This document shows positions 1 to 14,819 of a DNA stretch of 64,000 nt, one piece after another (position 1 is the stretch's first letter; every line of letters starts with the position of its first letter). Below the pieces are notes generated by a model. The model was not told where the DNA came from, searched no databases, and worked only from the letters and a program-made list of their open reading frames with translations. The DNA is from Brachionus manjavacas (taxonomy: Eukaryota > Rotifera > Eurotatoria > Ploima > Brachionidae). The DNA is taken from contig JAHQIY010000025.1 in assembly GCA_019054805.1 (NCBI GenBank), positions 1-64,000 of the forward strand, in the 5' to 3' direction. Made by a program: the position numbers and the translations under genes.

Positions 1-674
1 CAGGTCACTGCAGAATGGTCAATTTTCTAGCTACGATAATGATTAATAGCTCAAATTCAAGAGCGCAAAAAGTTCTACATGATACAATTTACAGGAGTCA
101 AAAAAGTTAAAAGGACAAGATTTTAGGCGACTTCGAAAAAGAGCAAAAAACCCATTTTTTGACGTTTTTCAGATAGGTTTTTTGCAATGAATTTTTCGAA
201 TTATGGAAAACCGAAGATACCACTAGATAGATCTTGAAATTTTCTTGCCTTTGGCTTTTACAGATCAAAAAAAGCTCAAAGATTCGAAAAGTTATGCACA
301 TCGGAAACTTGCAAGTGATCACCAGTCACTTAGTTTTCAGGTCACTGCAGAATGGTCAATTTTCTAGCTACGATAATGATTAATAGCTCAAATTCAAGAG
401 CGCAAAAAGTTCTACATGATACAATTTACAGGAGTCAAAAAAGTTAAAAGGACAAGATTTTAGGCGACTTCGAAAAAGAGCAAAAAACCCATTTTTTGAC
501 GTTTTTCAGATAGGTTTTTTGCAATGAATTTTTCGAATTATGGAAAACCGAAGATACCACTAGATAGATCTTGAAATTTTCTTGCCTTTGGCTTTTACAG
601 ATCAAAAAAAGCTCAAAGATTCGAAAAGTTATGCACATCGGAAACTTGCAAGTGATCACCAGTCACTTAGTTTT

Positions 675-2690
675 CAGGTCACTGCAGAATGGTCAATTTT
701 CTAGCTACGATAATGATTAATAGCTCAAATTCAAGAGCGCAAAAAGTTCTACATGATACAATTTACAGGAGTCAAAAAAGTTAAAAGGACAAGATTTTAG
801 GCGACTTCGAAAAAGAGCAAAAAACCCATTTTTTGACGTTTTTCAGATAGGTTTTTTGCAATGAATTTTTCGAATTATGGAAAACCGAAGATACCACTAG
901 ATAGATCTTGAAATTTTCTTGCCTTTGGCGTTTACAGATCAAAAAAGCTCAAAGATTCGAAAAGTTATGCACATCGGAAACTTGCAAGTGATCACCAGTC
1001 ACTTAGTTTTCAGGTCACTGCAGAATGGTCAATTTTCTAGCTACGATAATGATTAATAGCTCAAATTCAAGAGCGCAAAAAGTTCTACATGATACAATTT
1101 ACAGGAGTCAAAAAAGTTAAAAGGACAAGATTTTAGGCGACTTCGAAAAAGAGCAAAAAACCCATTTTTTGACGTTTTTCAGATAGGTTTTTTGCAATGA
1201 ATTTTTCGAATTATGGAAAACCGAAGATACCACTAGATAGATCTTGAAATTTTCTTGCCTTTGGCGTTTACAGATCAAAAAAGCTCAAAGATTCGAAAAG
1301 TTATGCACATCGGAAACTTGCAAGTGATCACCAGTCACTTAGTTTTCAGGTCACTGCAGAATGGTCAATTTTCTAGCTACGATAATGATTAATAGCTCAA
1401 ATTCAAGAGCGCAAAAAGTTCTACATGATACAATTTACAGGAGTCAAAAAAGTTAAAAGGACAAGATTTTAGGCGACTTCGAAAAAGAGCAAAAAACCCA
1501 TTTTTTGACGTTTTTCAGATAGGTTTTTTGCAATGAATTTTTCGAATTATGGAAAACCGAAGATACCACTAGATAGATCTTGAAATTTTCTTGCCTTTGG
1601 CGTTTACAGATCAAAAAAGCTCAAAGATTCGAAAAGTTATGCACATGGGACACTTGCAAGTGATCACCAGTCACTTAGTTTTCAGGTCACTGCAGAATGG
1701 TCAATTTTCTAGCTACGATAATGATTAATAGCTCAAATTCAAGAGCGCAAAAAGTTCTACATGATACAATTTACAGGAGTCAAAAAAGTTAAAAGGACAA
1801 GATTTTAGGCGACTTCGAAAAAGAGCAAAAAACCCATTTTTTGACGTTTTTCAGATAGGTTTTTTGCAATGAATTTTTCGAATTATGGAAAACCGAAGAT
1901 ACCACTAGATAGATCTTGAAATTTTCTTGCCTTTGGCGTTTACAGATCAAAAAAGCTCAAAGATTCGAAAAGTTATGCACATGGGACACTTGCAAGTGAT
2001 CACCAGTCACTTAGTTTTCAGGTCACTGCAGAATGGTCAATTTTCTAGCTACGATAATGATTAATAGCTCAAATTCAAGAGCGCAAAAAGTTCTACATGA
2101 TACAATTTACAGGAGTCAAAAAAGTTAAAAGGACAAGATTTTAGGCGACTTCGAAAAAGAGCAAAAAACCCATTTTTTGACGTTTTTCAGATAGGTTTTT
2201 TGCAATGAATTTTTCGAATTATGGAAAACCGAAGATACCACTAGATAGATCTTGAAATTTTCTTGCCTTTGGCGTTTACAGATCAAAAAAGCTCAAAGAT
2301 TCGAAAAGTTATGCACATGGGACACTTGCAAGTGATCACCAGTCACTTAGTTTTCAGGTCACTGCAGAATGGTCAATTTTCTAGCTACGATAATGATTAA
2401 TAGCTCAAATTCAAGAGCGCAAAAAGTTCTACATGATACAATTTACAGGAGTCAAAAAAGTTAAAAGGACAAGATTTTAGGCGACTTCGAAAAAGAGCAA
2501 AAAACCCATTTTTTGACGTTTTTCAGATAGGTTTTTTGCAATGAATTTTTCGAATTATGGAAAACCGAAGATACCACTAGATAGATCTTGAAATTTTCTT
2601 GCCTTTGGCGTTTACAGATCAAAAAAGCTCAAAGATTCGAAAAGTTATGCACATCGGAAACTTGCAAGTGATCACCAGTCACTTAGTTTT
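675..2690. repeat. Satellite sub-block of six 336-bp units (D,D,E,E,E,D)
   Basis: Six consecutive A6 units, between A-class units at 338-674 and 2691-3027. They carry both the CGGAAAC (D) and GGGACAC (E) endings. Confidence 0.9.
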
Positions 2691-3027
2691 CAGGTCACTG
2701 CAGAATGGTCAATTTTCTAGCTACGATAATGATTAATAGCTCAAATTCAAGAGCGCAAAAAGTTCTACATGATACAATTTACAGGAGTCAAAAAAGTTAA
2801 AAGGACAAGATTTTAGGCGACTTCGAAAAAGAGCAAAAAACCCATTTTTTGACGTTTTTCAGATAGGTTTTTTGCAATGAATTTTTCGAATTATGGAAAA
2901 CCGAAGATACCACTAGATAGATCTTGAAATTTTCTTGCCTTTGGCTTTTACAGATCAAAAAAAGCTCAAAGATTCGAAAAGTTATGCACATCGGAAACTT
3001 GCAAGTGATCACCAGTCACTTAGTTTT

Positions 3028-5723
3028 CAGGTCACTGCAGAATGGTCAATTTTCTAGCTACGATAATGATTAATAGCTCAAATTCAAGAGCGCAAAAAGT
3101 TCTACATGATACAATTTACAGGAGTCAAAAAAGTTAAAAGGACAAGATTTTAGGCGACTTCGAAAAAGAGCAAAAAACCCATTTTTTGACGTTTTTCAGA
3201 TAGGTTTTTTGCAATGAATTTTTCGAATTATGGAAAACCGAAGATACCACTAGATAGATCTTGAAATTTTCTTGCCTTTGGCGTTTACAGATCAAAAAAA
3301 GCTCAAAGATTCGAAAAGTTATGCACATGGGACACTTGCAAGTGATCACCAGTCACTTAGTTTTCAGGTCACTGCAGAATGGTCAATTTTCTAGCTACGA
3401 TAATGATTAATAGCTCAAATTCAAGAGCGCAAAAAGTTCTACATGATACAATTTACAGGAGTCAAAAAAGTTAAAAGGACAAGATTTTAGGCGACTTCGA
3501 AAAAGAGCAAAAAACCCATTTTTTGACGTTTTTCAGATAGGTTTTTTGCAATGAATTTTTCGAATTATGGAAAACCGAAGATACCACTAGATAGATCTTG
3601 AAATTTTCTTGCCTTTGGCGTTTACAGATCAAAAAAAGCTCAAAGATTCGAAAAGTTATGCACATGGGACACTTGCAAGTGATCACCAGTCACTTAGTTT
3701 TCAGGTCACTGCAGAATGGTCAATTTTCTAGCTACGATAATGATTAATAGCTCAAATTCAAGAGCGCAAAAAGTTCTACATGATACAATTTACAGGAGTC
3801 AAAAAAGTTAAAAGGACAAGATTTTAGGCGACTTCGAAAAAGAGCAAAAAACCCATTTTTTGACGTTTTTCAGATAGGTTTTTTGCAATGAATTTTTCGA
3901 ATTATGGAAAACCGAAGATACCACTAGATAGATCTTGAAATTTTCTTGCCTTTGGCGTTTACAGATCAAAAAAAGCTCAAAGATTCGAAAAGTTATGCAC
4001 ATGGGACACTTGCAAGTGATCACCAGTCACTTAGTTTTCAGGTCACTGCAGAATGGTCAATTTTCTAGCTACGATAATGATTAATAGCTCAAATTCAAGA
4101 GCGCAAAAAGTTCTACATGATACAATTTACAGGAGTCAAAAAAGTTAAAAGGACAAGATTTTAGGCGACTTCGAAAAAGAGCAAAAAACCCATTTTTTGA
4201 CGTTTTTCAGATAGGTTTTTTGCAATGAATTTTTCGAATTATGGAAAACCGAAGATACCACTAGATAGATCTTGAAATTTTCTTGCCTTTGGCGTTTACA
4301 GATCAAAAAAAGCTCAAAGATTCGAAAAGTTATGCACATGGGACACTTGCAAGTGATCACCAGTCACTTAGTTTTCAGGTCACTGCAGAATGGTCAATTT
4401 TCTAGCTACGATAATGATTAATAGCTCAAATTCAAGAGCGCAAAAAGTTCTACATGATACAATTTACAGGAGTCAAAAAAGTTAAAAGGACAAGATTTTA
4501 GGCGACTTCGAAAAAGAGCAAAAAACCCATTTTTTGACGTTTTTCAGATAGGTTTTTTGCAATGAATTTTTCGAATTATGGAAAACCGAAGATACCACTA
4601 GATAGATCTTGAAATTTTCTTGCCTTTGGCGTTTACAGATCAAAAAAAGCTCAAAGATTCGAAAAGTTATGCACATGGGACACTTGCAAGTGATCACCAG
4701 TCACTTAGTTTTCAGGTCACTGCAGAATGGTCAATTTTCTAGCTACGATAATGATTAATAGCTCAAATTCAAGAGCGCAAAAAGTTCTACATGATACAAT
4801 TTACAGGAGTCAAAAAAGTTAAAAGGACAAGATTTTAGGCGACTTCGAAAAAGAGCAAAAAACCCATTTTTTGACGTTTTTCAGATAGGTTTTTTGCAAT
4901 GAATTTTTCGAATTATGGAAAACCGAAGATACCACTAGATAGATCTTGAAATTTTCTTGCCTTTGGCGTTTACAGATCAAAAAAAGCTCAAAGATTCGAA
5001 AAGTTATGCACATGGGACACTTGCAAGTGATCACCAGTCACTTAGTTTTCAGGTCACTGCAGAATGGTCAATTTTCTAGCTACGATAATGATTAATAGCT
5101 CAAATTCAAGAGCGCAAAAAGTTCTACATGATACAATTTACAGGAGTCAAAAAAGTTAAAAGGACAAGATTTTAGGCGACTTCGAAAAAGAGCAAAAAAC
5201 CCATTTTTTGACGTTTTTCAGATAGGTTTTTTGCAATGAATTTTTCGAATTATGGAAAACCGAAGATACCACTAGATAGATCTTGAAATTTTCTTGCCTT
5301 TGGCGTTTACAGATCAAAAAAAGCTCAAAGATTCGAAAAGTTATGCACATGGGACACTTGCAAGTGATCACCAGTCACTTAGTTTTCAGGTCACTGCAGA
5401 ATGGTCAATTTTCTAGCTACGATAATGATTAATAGCTCAAATTCAAGAGCGCAAAAAGTTCTACATGATACAATTTACAGGAGTCAAAAAAGTTAAAAGG
5501 ACAAGATTTTAGGCGACTTCGAAAAAGAGCAAAAAACCCATTTTTTGACGTTTTTCAGATAGGTTTTTTGCAATGAATTTTTCGAATTATGGAAAACCGA
5601 AGATACCACTAGATAGATCTTGAAATTTTCTTGCCTTTGGCGTTTACAGATCAAAAAAAGCTCAAAGATTCGAAAAGTTATGCACATGGGACACTTGCAA
5701 GTGATCACCAGTCACTTAGTTTT
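3028..5723. repeat. Satellite sub-block of eight class-B units
   Basis: Longest uniform run in the window: eight successive 337-bp units with G at offset 256, an A7 run and the GGGACAC ending. It is consistent with local amplification of a single variant. Confidence 0.9.
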
Positions 5724-8700
5724 CAGGTCACTGCAGAATGGTCAATTTTCTAGCTACGATAATGATTAATAGCTCAAATTCAAGAGCGCAAAAAGTTCTA
5801 CATGATACAATTTACAGGAGTCAAAAAAGTTAAAAGGACAAGATTTTAGGCGACTTCGAAAAAGAGCAAAAAACCCATTTTTTGACGTTTTTCAGATAGG
5901 TTTTTTGCAATGAATTTTTCGAATTATGGAAAACCGAAGATACCACTAGATAGATCTTGAAATTTTCTTGCCTTTGGCTTTTACAGATCAAAAAAAGCTC
6001 AAAGATTCGAAAAGTTATGCACATCGGAAACTTGCAAGTGATCACCAGTCACTTAGTTTTCAGGTCACTGCAGAATGGTCAATTTTCTAGCTACGATAAT
6101 GATTAATAGCTCAAATTCAAGAGCGCAAAAAGTTCTACATGATACAATTTACAGGAGTCAAAAAAGTTAAAAGGACAAGATTTTAGGCGACTTCGAAAAA
6201 GAGCAAAAAACCCATTTTTTGACGTTTTTCAGATAGGTTTTTTGCAATGAATTTTTCGAATTATGGAAAACCGAAGATACCACTAGATAGATCTTGAAAT
6301 TTTCTTGCCTTTGGCTTTTACAGATCAAAAAAAGCTCAAAGATTCGAAAAGTTATGCACATCGGAAACTTGCAAGTGATCACCAGTCACTTAGTTTTCAG
6401 GTCACTGCAGAATGGTCAATTTTCTAGCTACGATAATGATTAATAGCTCAAATTCAAGAGCGCAAAAAGTTCTACATGATACAATTTACAGGAGTCAAAA
6501 AAGTTAAAAGGACAAGATTTTAGGCGACTTCGAAAAAGAGCAAAAAACCCATTTTTTGACGTTTTTCAGATAGGTTTTTTGCAATGAATTTTTCGAATTA
6601 TGGAAAACCGAAGATACCACTAGATAGATCTTGAAATTTTCTTGCCTTTGGCGTTTACAGATCAAAAAAGCTCAAAGATTCGAAAAGTTATGCACATGGG
6701 ACACTTGCAAGTGATCACCAGTCACTTAGTTTTCAGGTCACTGCAGAATGGTCAATTTTCTAGCTACGATAATGATTAATAGCTCAAATTCAAGAGCGCA
6801 AAAAGTTCTACATGATACAATTTACAGGAGTCAAAAAAGTTAAAAGGACAAGATTTTAGGCGACTTCGAAAAAGAGCAAAAAACCCATTTTTTGACGTTT
6901 TTCAGATAGGTTTTTTGCAATGAATTTTTCGAATTATGGAAAACCGAAGATACCACTAGATAGATCTTGAAATTTTCTTGCCTTTGGCGTTTACAGATCA
7001 AAAAAAGCTCAAAGATTCGAAAAGTTATGCACATGGGACACTTGCAAGTGATCACCAGTCACTTAGTTTTCAGGTCACTGCAGAATGGTCAATTTTCTAG
7101 CTACGATAATGATTAATAGCTCAAATTCAAGAGCGCAAAAAGTTCTACATGATACAATTTACAGGAGTCAAAAAAGTTAAAAGGACAAGATTTTAGGCGA
7201 CTTCGAAAAAGAGCAAAAAACCCATTTTTTGACGTTTTTCAGATAGGTTTTTTGCAATGAATTTTTCGAATTATGGAAAACCGAAGATACCACTAGATAG
7301 ATCTTGAAATTTTCTTGCCTTTGGCTTTTACAGATCAAAAAAAGCTCAAAGATTCGAAAAGTTATGCACATCGGAAACTTGCAAGTGATCACCAGTCACT
7401 TAGTTTTCAGGTCACTGCAGAATGGTCAATTTTCTAGCTACGATAATGATTAATAGCTCAAATTCAAGAGCGCAAAAAGTTCTACATGATACAATTTACA
7501 GGAGTCAAAAAAGTTAAAAGGACAAGATTTTAGGCGACTTCGAAAAAGAGCAAAAAACCCATTTTTTGACGTTTTTCAGATAGGTTTTTTGCAATGAATT
7601 TTTCGAATTATGGAAAACCGAAGATACCACTAGATAGATCTTGAAATTTTCTTGCCTTTGGCTTTTACAGATCAAAAAAAGCTCAAAGATTCGAAAAGTT
7701 ATGCACATCGGAAACTTGCAAGTGATCACCAGTCACTTAGTTTTCAGGTCACTGCAGAATGGTCAATTTTCTAGCTACGATAATGATTAATAGCTCAAAT
7801 TCAAGAGCGCAAAAAGTTCTACATGATACAATTTACAGGAGTCAAAAAAGTTAAAAGGACAAGATTTTAGGCGACTTCGAAAAAGAGCAAAAAACCCATT
7901 TTTTGACGTTTTTCAGATAGGTTTTTTGCAATGAATTTTTCGAATTATGGAAAACCGAAGATACCACTAGATAGATCTTGAAATTTTCTTGCCTTTGGCT
8001 TTTACAGATCAAAAAAAGCTCAAAGATTCGAAAAGTTATGCACATCGGAAACTTGCAAGTGATCACCAGTCACTTAGTTTTCAGGTCACTGCAGAATGGT
8101 CAATTTTCTAGCTACGATAATGATTAATAGCTCAAATTCAAGAGCGCAAAAAGTTCTACATGATACAATTTACAGGAGTCAAAAAAGTTAAAAGGACAAG
8201 ATTTTAGGCGACTTCGAAAAAGAGCAAAAAACCCATTTTTTGACGTTTTTCAGATAGGTTTTTTGCAATGAATTTTTCGAATTATGGAAAACCGAAGATA
8301 CCACTAGATAGATCTTGAAATTTTCTTGCCTTTGGCGTTTACAGATCAAAAAAGCTCAAAGATTCGAAAAGTTATGCACATGGGACACTTGCAAGTGATC
8401 ACCAGTCACTTAGTTTTCAGGTCACTGCAGAATGGTCAATTTTCTAGCTACGATAATGATTAATAGCTCAAATTCAAGAGCGCAAAAAGTTCTACATGAT
8501 ACAATTTACAGGAGTCAAAAAAGTTAAAAGGACAAGATTTTAGGCGACTTCGAAAAAGAGCAAAAAACCCATTTTTTGACGTTTTTCAGATAGGTTTTTT
8601 GCAATGAATTTTTCGAATTATGGAAAACCGAAGATACCACTAGATAGATCTTGAAATTTTCTTGCCTTTGGCGTTTACAGATCAAAAAAGCTCAAAGATT

Positions 8701-11700
8701 CGAAAAGTTATGCACATCGGAAACTTGCAAGTGATCACCAGTCACTTAGTTTTCAGGTCACTGCAGAATGGTCAATTTTCTAGCTACGATAATGATTAAT
8801 AGCTCAAATTCAAGAGCGCAAAAAGTTCTACATGATACAATTTACAGGAGTCAAAAAAGTTAAAAGGACAAGATTTTAGGCGACTTCGAAAAAGAGCAAA
8901 AAACCCATTTTTTGACGTTTTTCAGATAGGTTTTTTGCAATGAATTTTTCGAATTATGGAAAACCGAAGATACCACTAGATAGATCTTGAAATTTTCTTG
9001 CCTTTGGCGTTTACAGATCAAAAAAAGCTCAAAGATTCGAAAAGTTATGCACATGGGACACTTGCAAGTGATCACCAGTCACTTAGTTTTCAGGTCACTG
9101 CAGAATGGTCAATTTTCTAGCTACGATAATGATTAATAGCTCAAATTCAAGAGCGCAAAAAGTTCTACATGATACAATTTACAGGAGTCAAAAAAGTTAA
9201 AAGGACAAGATTTTAGGCGACTTCGAAAAAGAGCAAAAAACCCATTTTTTGACGTTTTTCAGATAGGTTTTTTGCAATGAATTTTTCGAATTATGGAAAA
9301 CCGAAGATACCACTAGATAGATCTTGAAATTTTCTTGCCTTTGGCGTTTACAGATCAAAAAAAGCTCAAAGATTCGAAAAGTTATGCACATGGGACACTT
9401 GCAAGTGATCACCAGTCACTTAGTTTTCAGGTCACTGCAGAATGGTCAATTTTCTAGCTACGATAATGATTAATAGCTCAAATTCAAGAGCGCAAAAAGT
9501 TCTACATGATACAATTTACAGGAGTCAAAAAAGTTAAAAGGACAAGATTTTAGGCGACTTCGAAAAAGAGCAAAAAACCCATTTTTTGACGTTTTTCAGA
9601 TAGGTTTTTTGCAATGAATTTTTCGAATTATGGAAAACCGAAGATACCACTAGATAGATCTTGAAATTTTCTTGCCTTTGGCGTTTACAGATCAAAAAAA
9701 GCTCAAAGATTCGAAAAGTTATGCACATGGGACACTTGCAAGTGATCACCAGTCACTTAGTTTTCAGGTCACTGCAGAATGGTCAATTTTCTAGCTACGA
9801 TAATGATTAATAGCTCAAATTCAAGAGCGCAAAAAGTTCTACATGATACAATTTACAGGAGTCAAAAAAGTTAAAAGGACAAGATTTTAGGCGACTTCGA
9901 AAAAGAGCAAAAAACCCATTTTTTGACGTTTTTCAGATAGGTTTTTTGCAATGAATTTTTCGAATTATGGAAAACCGAAGATACCACTAGATAGATCTTG
10001 AAATTTTCTTGCCTTTGGCGTTTACAGATCAAAAAAAGCTCAAAGATTCGAAAAGTTATGCACATGGGACACTTGCAAGTGATCACCAGTCACTTAGTTT
10101 TCAGGTCACTGCAGAATGGTCAATTTTCTAGCTACGATAATGATTAATAGCTCAAATTCAAGAGCGCAAAAAGTTCTACATGATACAATTTACAGGAGTC
10201 AAAAAAGTTAAAAGGACAAGATTTTAGGCGACTTCGAAAAAGAGCAAAAAACCCATTTTTTGACGTTTTTCAGATAGGTTTTTTGCAATGAATTTTTCGA
10301 ATTATGGAAAACCGAAGATACCACTAGATAGATCTTGAAATTTTCTTGCCTTTGGCTTTTACAGATCAAAAAAAGCTCAAAGATTCGAAAAGTTATGCAC
10401 ATCGGAAACTTGCAAGTGATCACCAGTCACTTAGTTTTCAGGTCACTGCAGAATGGTCAATTTTCTAGCTACGATAATGATTAATAGCTCAAATTCAAGA
10501 GCGCAAAAAGTTCTACATGATACAATTTACAGGAGTCAAAAAAGTTAAAAGGACAAGATTTTAGGCGACTTCGAAAAAGAGCAAAAAACCCATTTTTTGA
10601 CGTTTTTCAGATAGGTTTTTTGCAATGAATTTTTCGAATTATGGAAAACCGAAGATACCACTAGATAGATCTTGAAATTTTCTTGCCTTTGGCTTTTACA
10701 GATCAAAAAAAGCTCAAAGATTCGAAAAGTTATGCACATCGGAAACTTGCAAGTGATCACCAGTCACTTAGTTTTCAGGTCACTGCAGAATGGTCAATTT
10801 TCTAGCTACGATAATGATTAATAGCTCAAATTCAAGAGCGCAAAAAGTTCTACATGATACAATTTACAGGAGTCAAAAAAGTTAAAAGGACAAGATTTTA
10901 GGCGACTTCGAAAAAGAGCAAAAAACCCATTTTTTGACGTTTTTCAGATAGGTTTTTTGCAATGAATTTTTCGAATTATGGAAAACCGAAGATACCACTA
11001 GATAGATCTTGAAATTTTCTTGCCTTTGGCTTTTACAGATCAAAAAAAGCTCAAAGATTCGAAAAGTTATGCACATCGGAAACTTGCAAGTGATCACCAG
11101 TCACTTAGTTTTCAGGTCACTGCAGAATGGTCAATTTTCTAGCTACGATAATGATTAATAGCTCAAATTCAAGAGCGCAAAAAGTTCTACATGATACAAT
11201 TTACAGGAGTCAAAAAAGTTAAAAGGACAAGATTTTAGGCGACTTCGAAAAAGAGCAAAAAACCCATTTTTTGACGTTTTTCAGATAGGTTTTTTGCAAT
11301 GAATTTTTCGAATTATGGAAAACCGAAGATACCACTAGATAGATCTTGAAATTTTCTTGCCTTTGGCTTTTACAGATCAAAAAAAGCTCAAAGATTCGAA
11401 AAGTTATGCACATCGGAAACTTGCAAGTGATCACCAGTCACTTAGTTTTCAGGTCACTGCAGAATGGTCAATTTTCTAGCTACGATAATGATTAATAGCT
11501 CAAATTCAAGAGCGCAAAAAGTTCTACATGATACAATTTACAGGAGTCAAAAAAGTTAAAAGGACAAGATTTTAGGCGACTTCGAAAAAGAGCAAAAAAC
11601 CCATTTTTTGACGTTTTTCAGATAGGTTTTTTGCAATGAATTTTTCGAATTATGGAAAACCGAAGATACCACTAGATAGATCTTGAAATTTTCTTGCCTT

Positions 11701-12797
11701 TGGCTTTTACAGATCAAAAAAAGCTCAAAGATTCGAAAAGTTATGCACATCGGAAACTTGCAAGTGATCACCAGTCACTTAGTTTTCAGGTCACTGCAGA
11801 ATGGTCAATTTTCTAGCTACGATAATGATTAATAGCTCAAATTCAAGAGCGCAAAAAGTTCTACATGATACAATTTACAGGAGTCAAAAAAGTTAAAAGG
11901 ACAAGATTTTAGGCGACTTCGAAAAAGAGCAAAAAACCCATTTTTTGACGTTTTTCAGATAGGTTTTTTGCAATGAATTTTTCGAATTATGGAAAACCGA
12001 AGATACCACTAGATAGATCTTGAAATTTTCTTGCCTTTGGCGTTTACAGATCAAAAAAAGCTCAAAGATTCGAAAAGTTATGCACATGGGACACTTGCAA
12101 GTGATCACCAGTCACTTAGTTTTCAGGTCACTGCAGAATGGTCAATTTTCTAGCTACGATAATGATTAATAGCTCAAATTCAAGAGCGCAAAAAGTTCTA
12201 CATGATACAATTTACAGGAGTCAAAAAAGTTAAAAGGACAAGATTTTAGGCGACTTCGAAAAAGAGCAAAAAACCCATTTTTTGACGTTTTTCAGATAGG
12301 TTTTTTGCAATGAATTTTTCGAATTATGGAAAACCGAAGATACCACTAGATAGATCTTGAAATTTTCTTGCCTTTGGCGTTTACAGATCAAAAAAAGCTC
12401 AAAGATTCGAAAAGTTATGCACATGGGACACTTGCAAGTGATCACCAGTCACTTAGTTTTCAGGTCACTGCAGAATGGTCAATTTTCTAGCTACGATAAT
12501 GATTAATAGCTCAAATTCAAGAGCGCAAAAAGTTCTACATGATACAATTTACAGGAGTCAAAAAAGTTAAAAGGACAAGATTTTAGGCGACTTCGAAAAA
12601 GAGCAAAAAACCCATTTTTTGACGTTTTTCAGATAGGTTTTTTGCAATGAATTTTTCGAATTATGGAAAACCGAAGATACCACTAGATAGATCTTGAAAT
12701 TTTCTTGCCTTTGGCGTTTACAGATCAAAAAAAGCTCAAAGATTCGAAAAGTTATGCACATGGGACACTTGCAAGTGATCACCAGTCACTTAGTTTT

Positions 12798-14819
12798 CAG
12801 GTCACTGCAGAATGGTCAATTTTCTAGCTACGATAATGATTAATAGCTCAAATTCAAGAGCGCAAAAAGTTCTACATGATACAATTTACAGGAGTCAAAA
12901 AAGTTAAAAGGACAAGATTTTAGGCGACTTCGAAAAAGAGCAAAAAACCCATTTTTTGACGTTTTTCAGATAGGTTTTTTGCAATGAATTTTTCGAATTA
13001 TGGAAAACCGAAGATACCACTAGATAGATCTTGAAATTTTCTTGCCTTTGGCGTTTACAGATCCAAAAAAGCTCAAAGATTCGAAAAGTTATGCACATGG
13101 GACACTTGCAAGTGATCACCAGTCACTTAGTTTTCAGGTCACTGCAGAATGGTCAATTTTCTAGCTACGATAATGATTAATAGCTCAAATTCAAGAGCGC
13201 AAAAAGTTCTACATGATACAATTTACAGGAGTCAAAAAAGTTAAAAGGACAAGATTTTAGGCGACTTCGAAAAAGAGCAAAAAACCCATTTTTTGACGTT
13301 TTTCAGATAGGTTTTTTGCAATGAATTTTTCGAATTATGGAAAACCGAAGATACCACTAGATAGATCTTGAAATTTTCTTGCCTTTGGCGTTTACAGATC
13401 CAAAAAAGCTCAAAGATTCGAAAAGTTATGCACATGGGACACTTGCAAGTGATCACCAGTCACTTAGTTTTCAGGTCACTGCAGAATGGTCAATTTTCTA
13501 GCTACGATAATGATTAATAGCTCAAATTCAAGAGCGCAAAAAGTTCTACATGATACAATTTACAGGAGTCAAAAAAGTTAAAAGGACAAGATTTTAGGCG
13601 ACTTCGAAAAAGAGCAAAAAACCCATTTTTTGACGTTTTTCAGATAGGTTTTTTGCAATGAATTTTTCGAATTATGGAAAACCGAAGATACCACTAGATA
13701 GATCTTGAAATTTTCTTGCCTTTGGCGTTTACAGATCCAAAAAAGCTCAAAGATTCGAAAAGTTATGCACATGGGACACTTGCAAGTGATCACCAGTCAC
13801 TTAGTTTTCAGGTCACTGCAGAATGGTCAATTTTCTAGCTACGATAATGATTAATAGCTCAAATTCAAGAGCGCAAAAAGTTCTACATGATACAATTTAC
13901 AGGAGTCAAAAAAGTTAAAAGGACAAGATTTTAGGCGACTTCGAAAAAGAGCAAAAAACCCATTTTTTGACGTTTTTCAGATAGGTTTTTTGCAATGAAT
14001 TTTTCGAATTATGGAAAACCGAAGATACCACTAGATAGATCTTGAAATTTTCTTGCCTTTGGCGTTTACGGATCCAAAAAAGCTCAAAGATTCGAAAAGT
14101 TATGCACATGGGACACTTGCAAGTGATCACCAGTCACTTAGTTTTCAGGTCACTGCAGAATGGTCAATTTTCTAGCTACGATAATGATTAATAGCTCAAA
14201 TTCAAGAGCGCAAAAAGTTCTACATGATACAATTTACAGGAGTCAAAAAAGTTAAAAGGACAAGATTTTAGGCGACTTCGAAAAAGAGCAAAAAACCCAT
14301 TTTTTGACGTTTTTCAGATAGGTTTTTTGCAATGAATTTTTCGAATTATGGAAAACCGAAGATACCACTAGATAGATCTTGAAATTTTCTTGCCTTTGGC
14401 GTTTACAGATCCAAAAAAGCTCAAAGATTCGAAAAGTTATGCACATGGGACACTTGCAAGTGATCACCAGTCACTTAGTTTTCAGGTCACTGCAGAATGG
14501 TCAATTTTCTAGCTACGATAATGATTAATAGCTCAAATTCAAGAGCGCAAAAAGTTCTACATGATACAATTTACAGGAGTCAAAAAAGTTAAAAGGACAA
14601 GATTTTAGGCGACTTCGAAAAAGAGCAAAAAACCCATTTTTTGACGTTTTTCAGATAGGTTTTTTGCAATGAATTTTTCGAATTATGGAAAACCGAAGAT
14701 ACCACTAGATAGATCTTGAAATTTTCTTGCCTTTGGCGTTTACAGATCCAAAAAAGCTCAAAGATTCGAAAAGTTATGCACATGGGACACTTGCAAGTGA
14801 TCACCAGTCACTTAGTTTT
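12798..14819. repeat. Satellite sub-block of six class-C units
   Basis: Six successive units share A-to-C at offset 267 (GATCC instead of GATCA). The fourth also has A-to-G at offset 262 (14070), creating a GGATCC site found in no other unit here. Only three other C units occur, singly (units starting 16166, 18184 and 22565), so the variant is concentrated here. Confidence 0.9.

Noticed and set aside
107..322. A 71-codon minus-strand frame repeated in 65 of the 96 satellite units
   Set aside because: It is only a by-product of the repeat: it is frameshifted in all 31 units of 336 bp, has no recognisable domain, and the amino-acid differences simply report the satellite variant sites.
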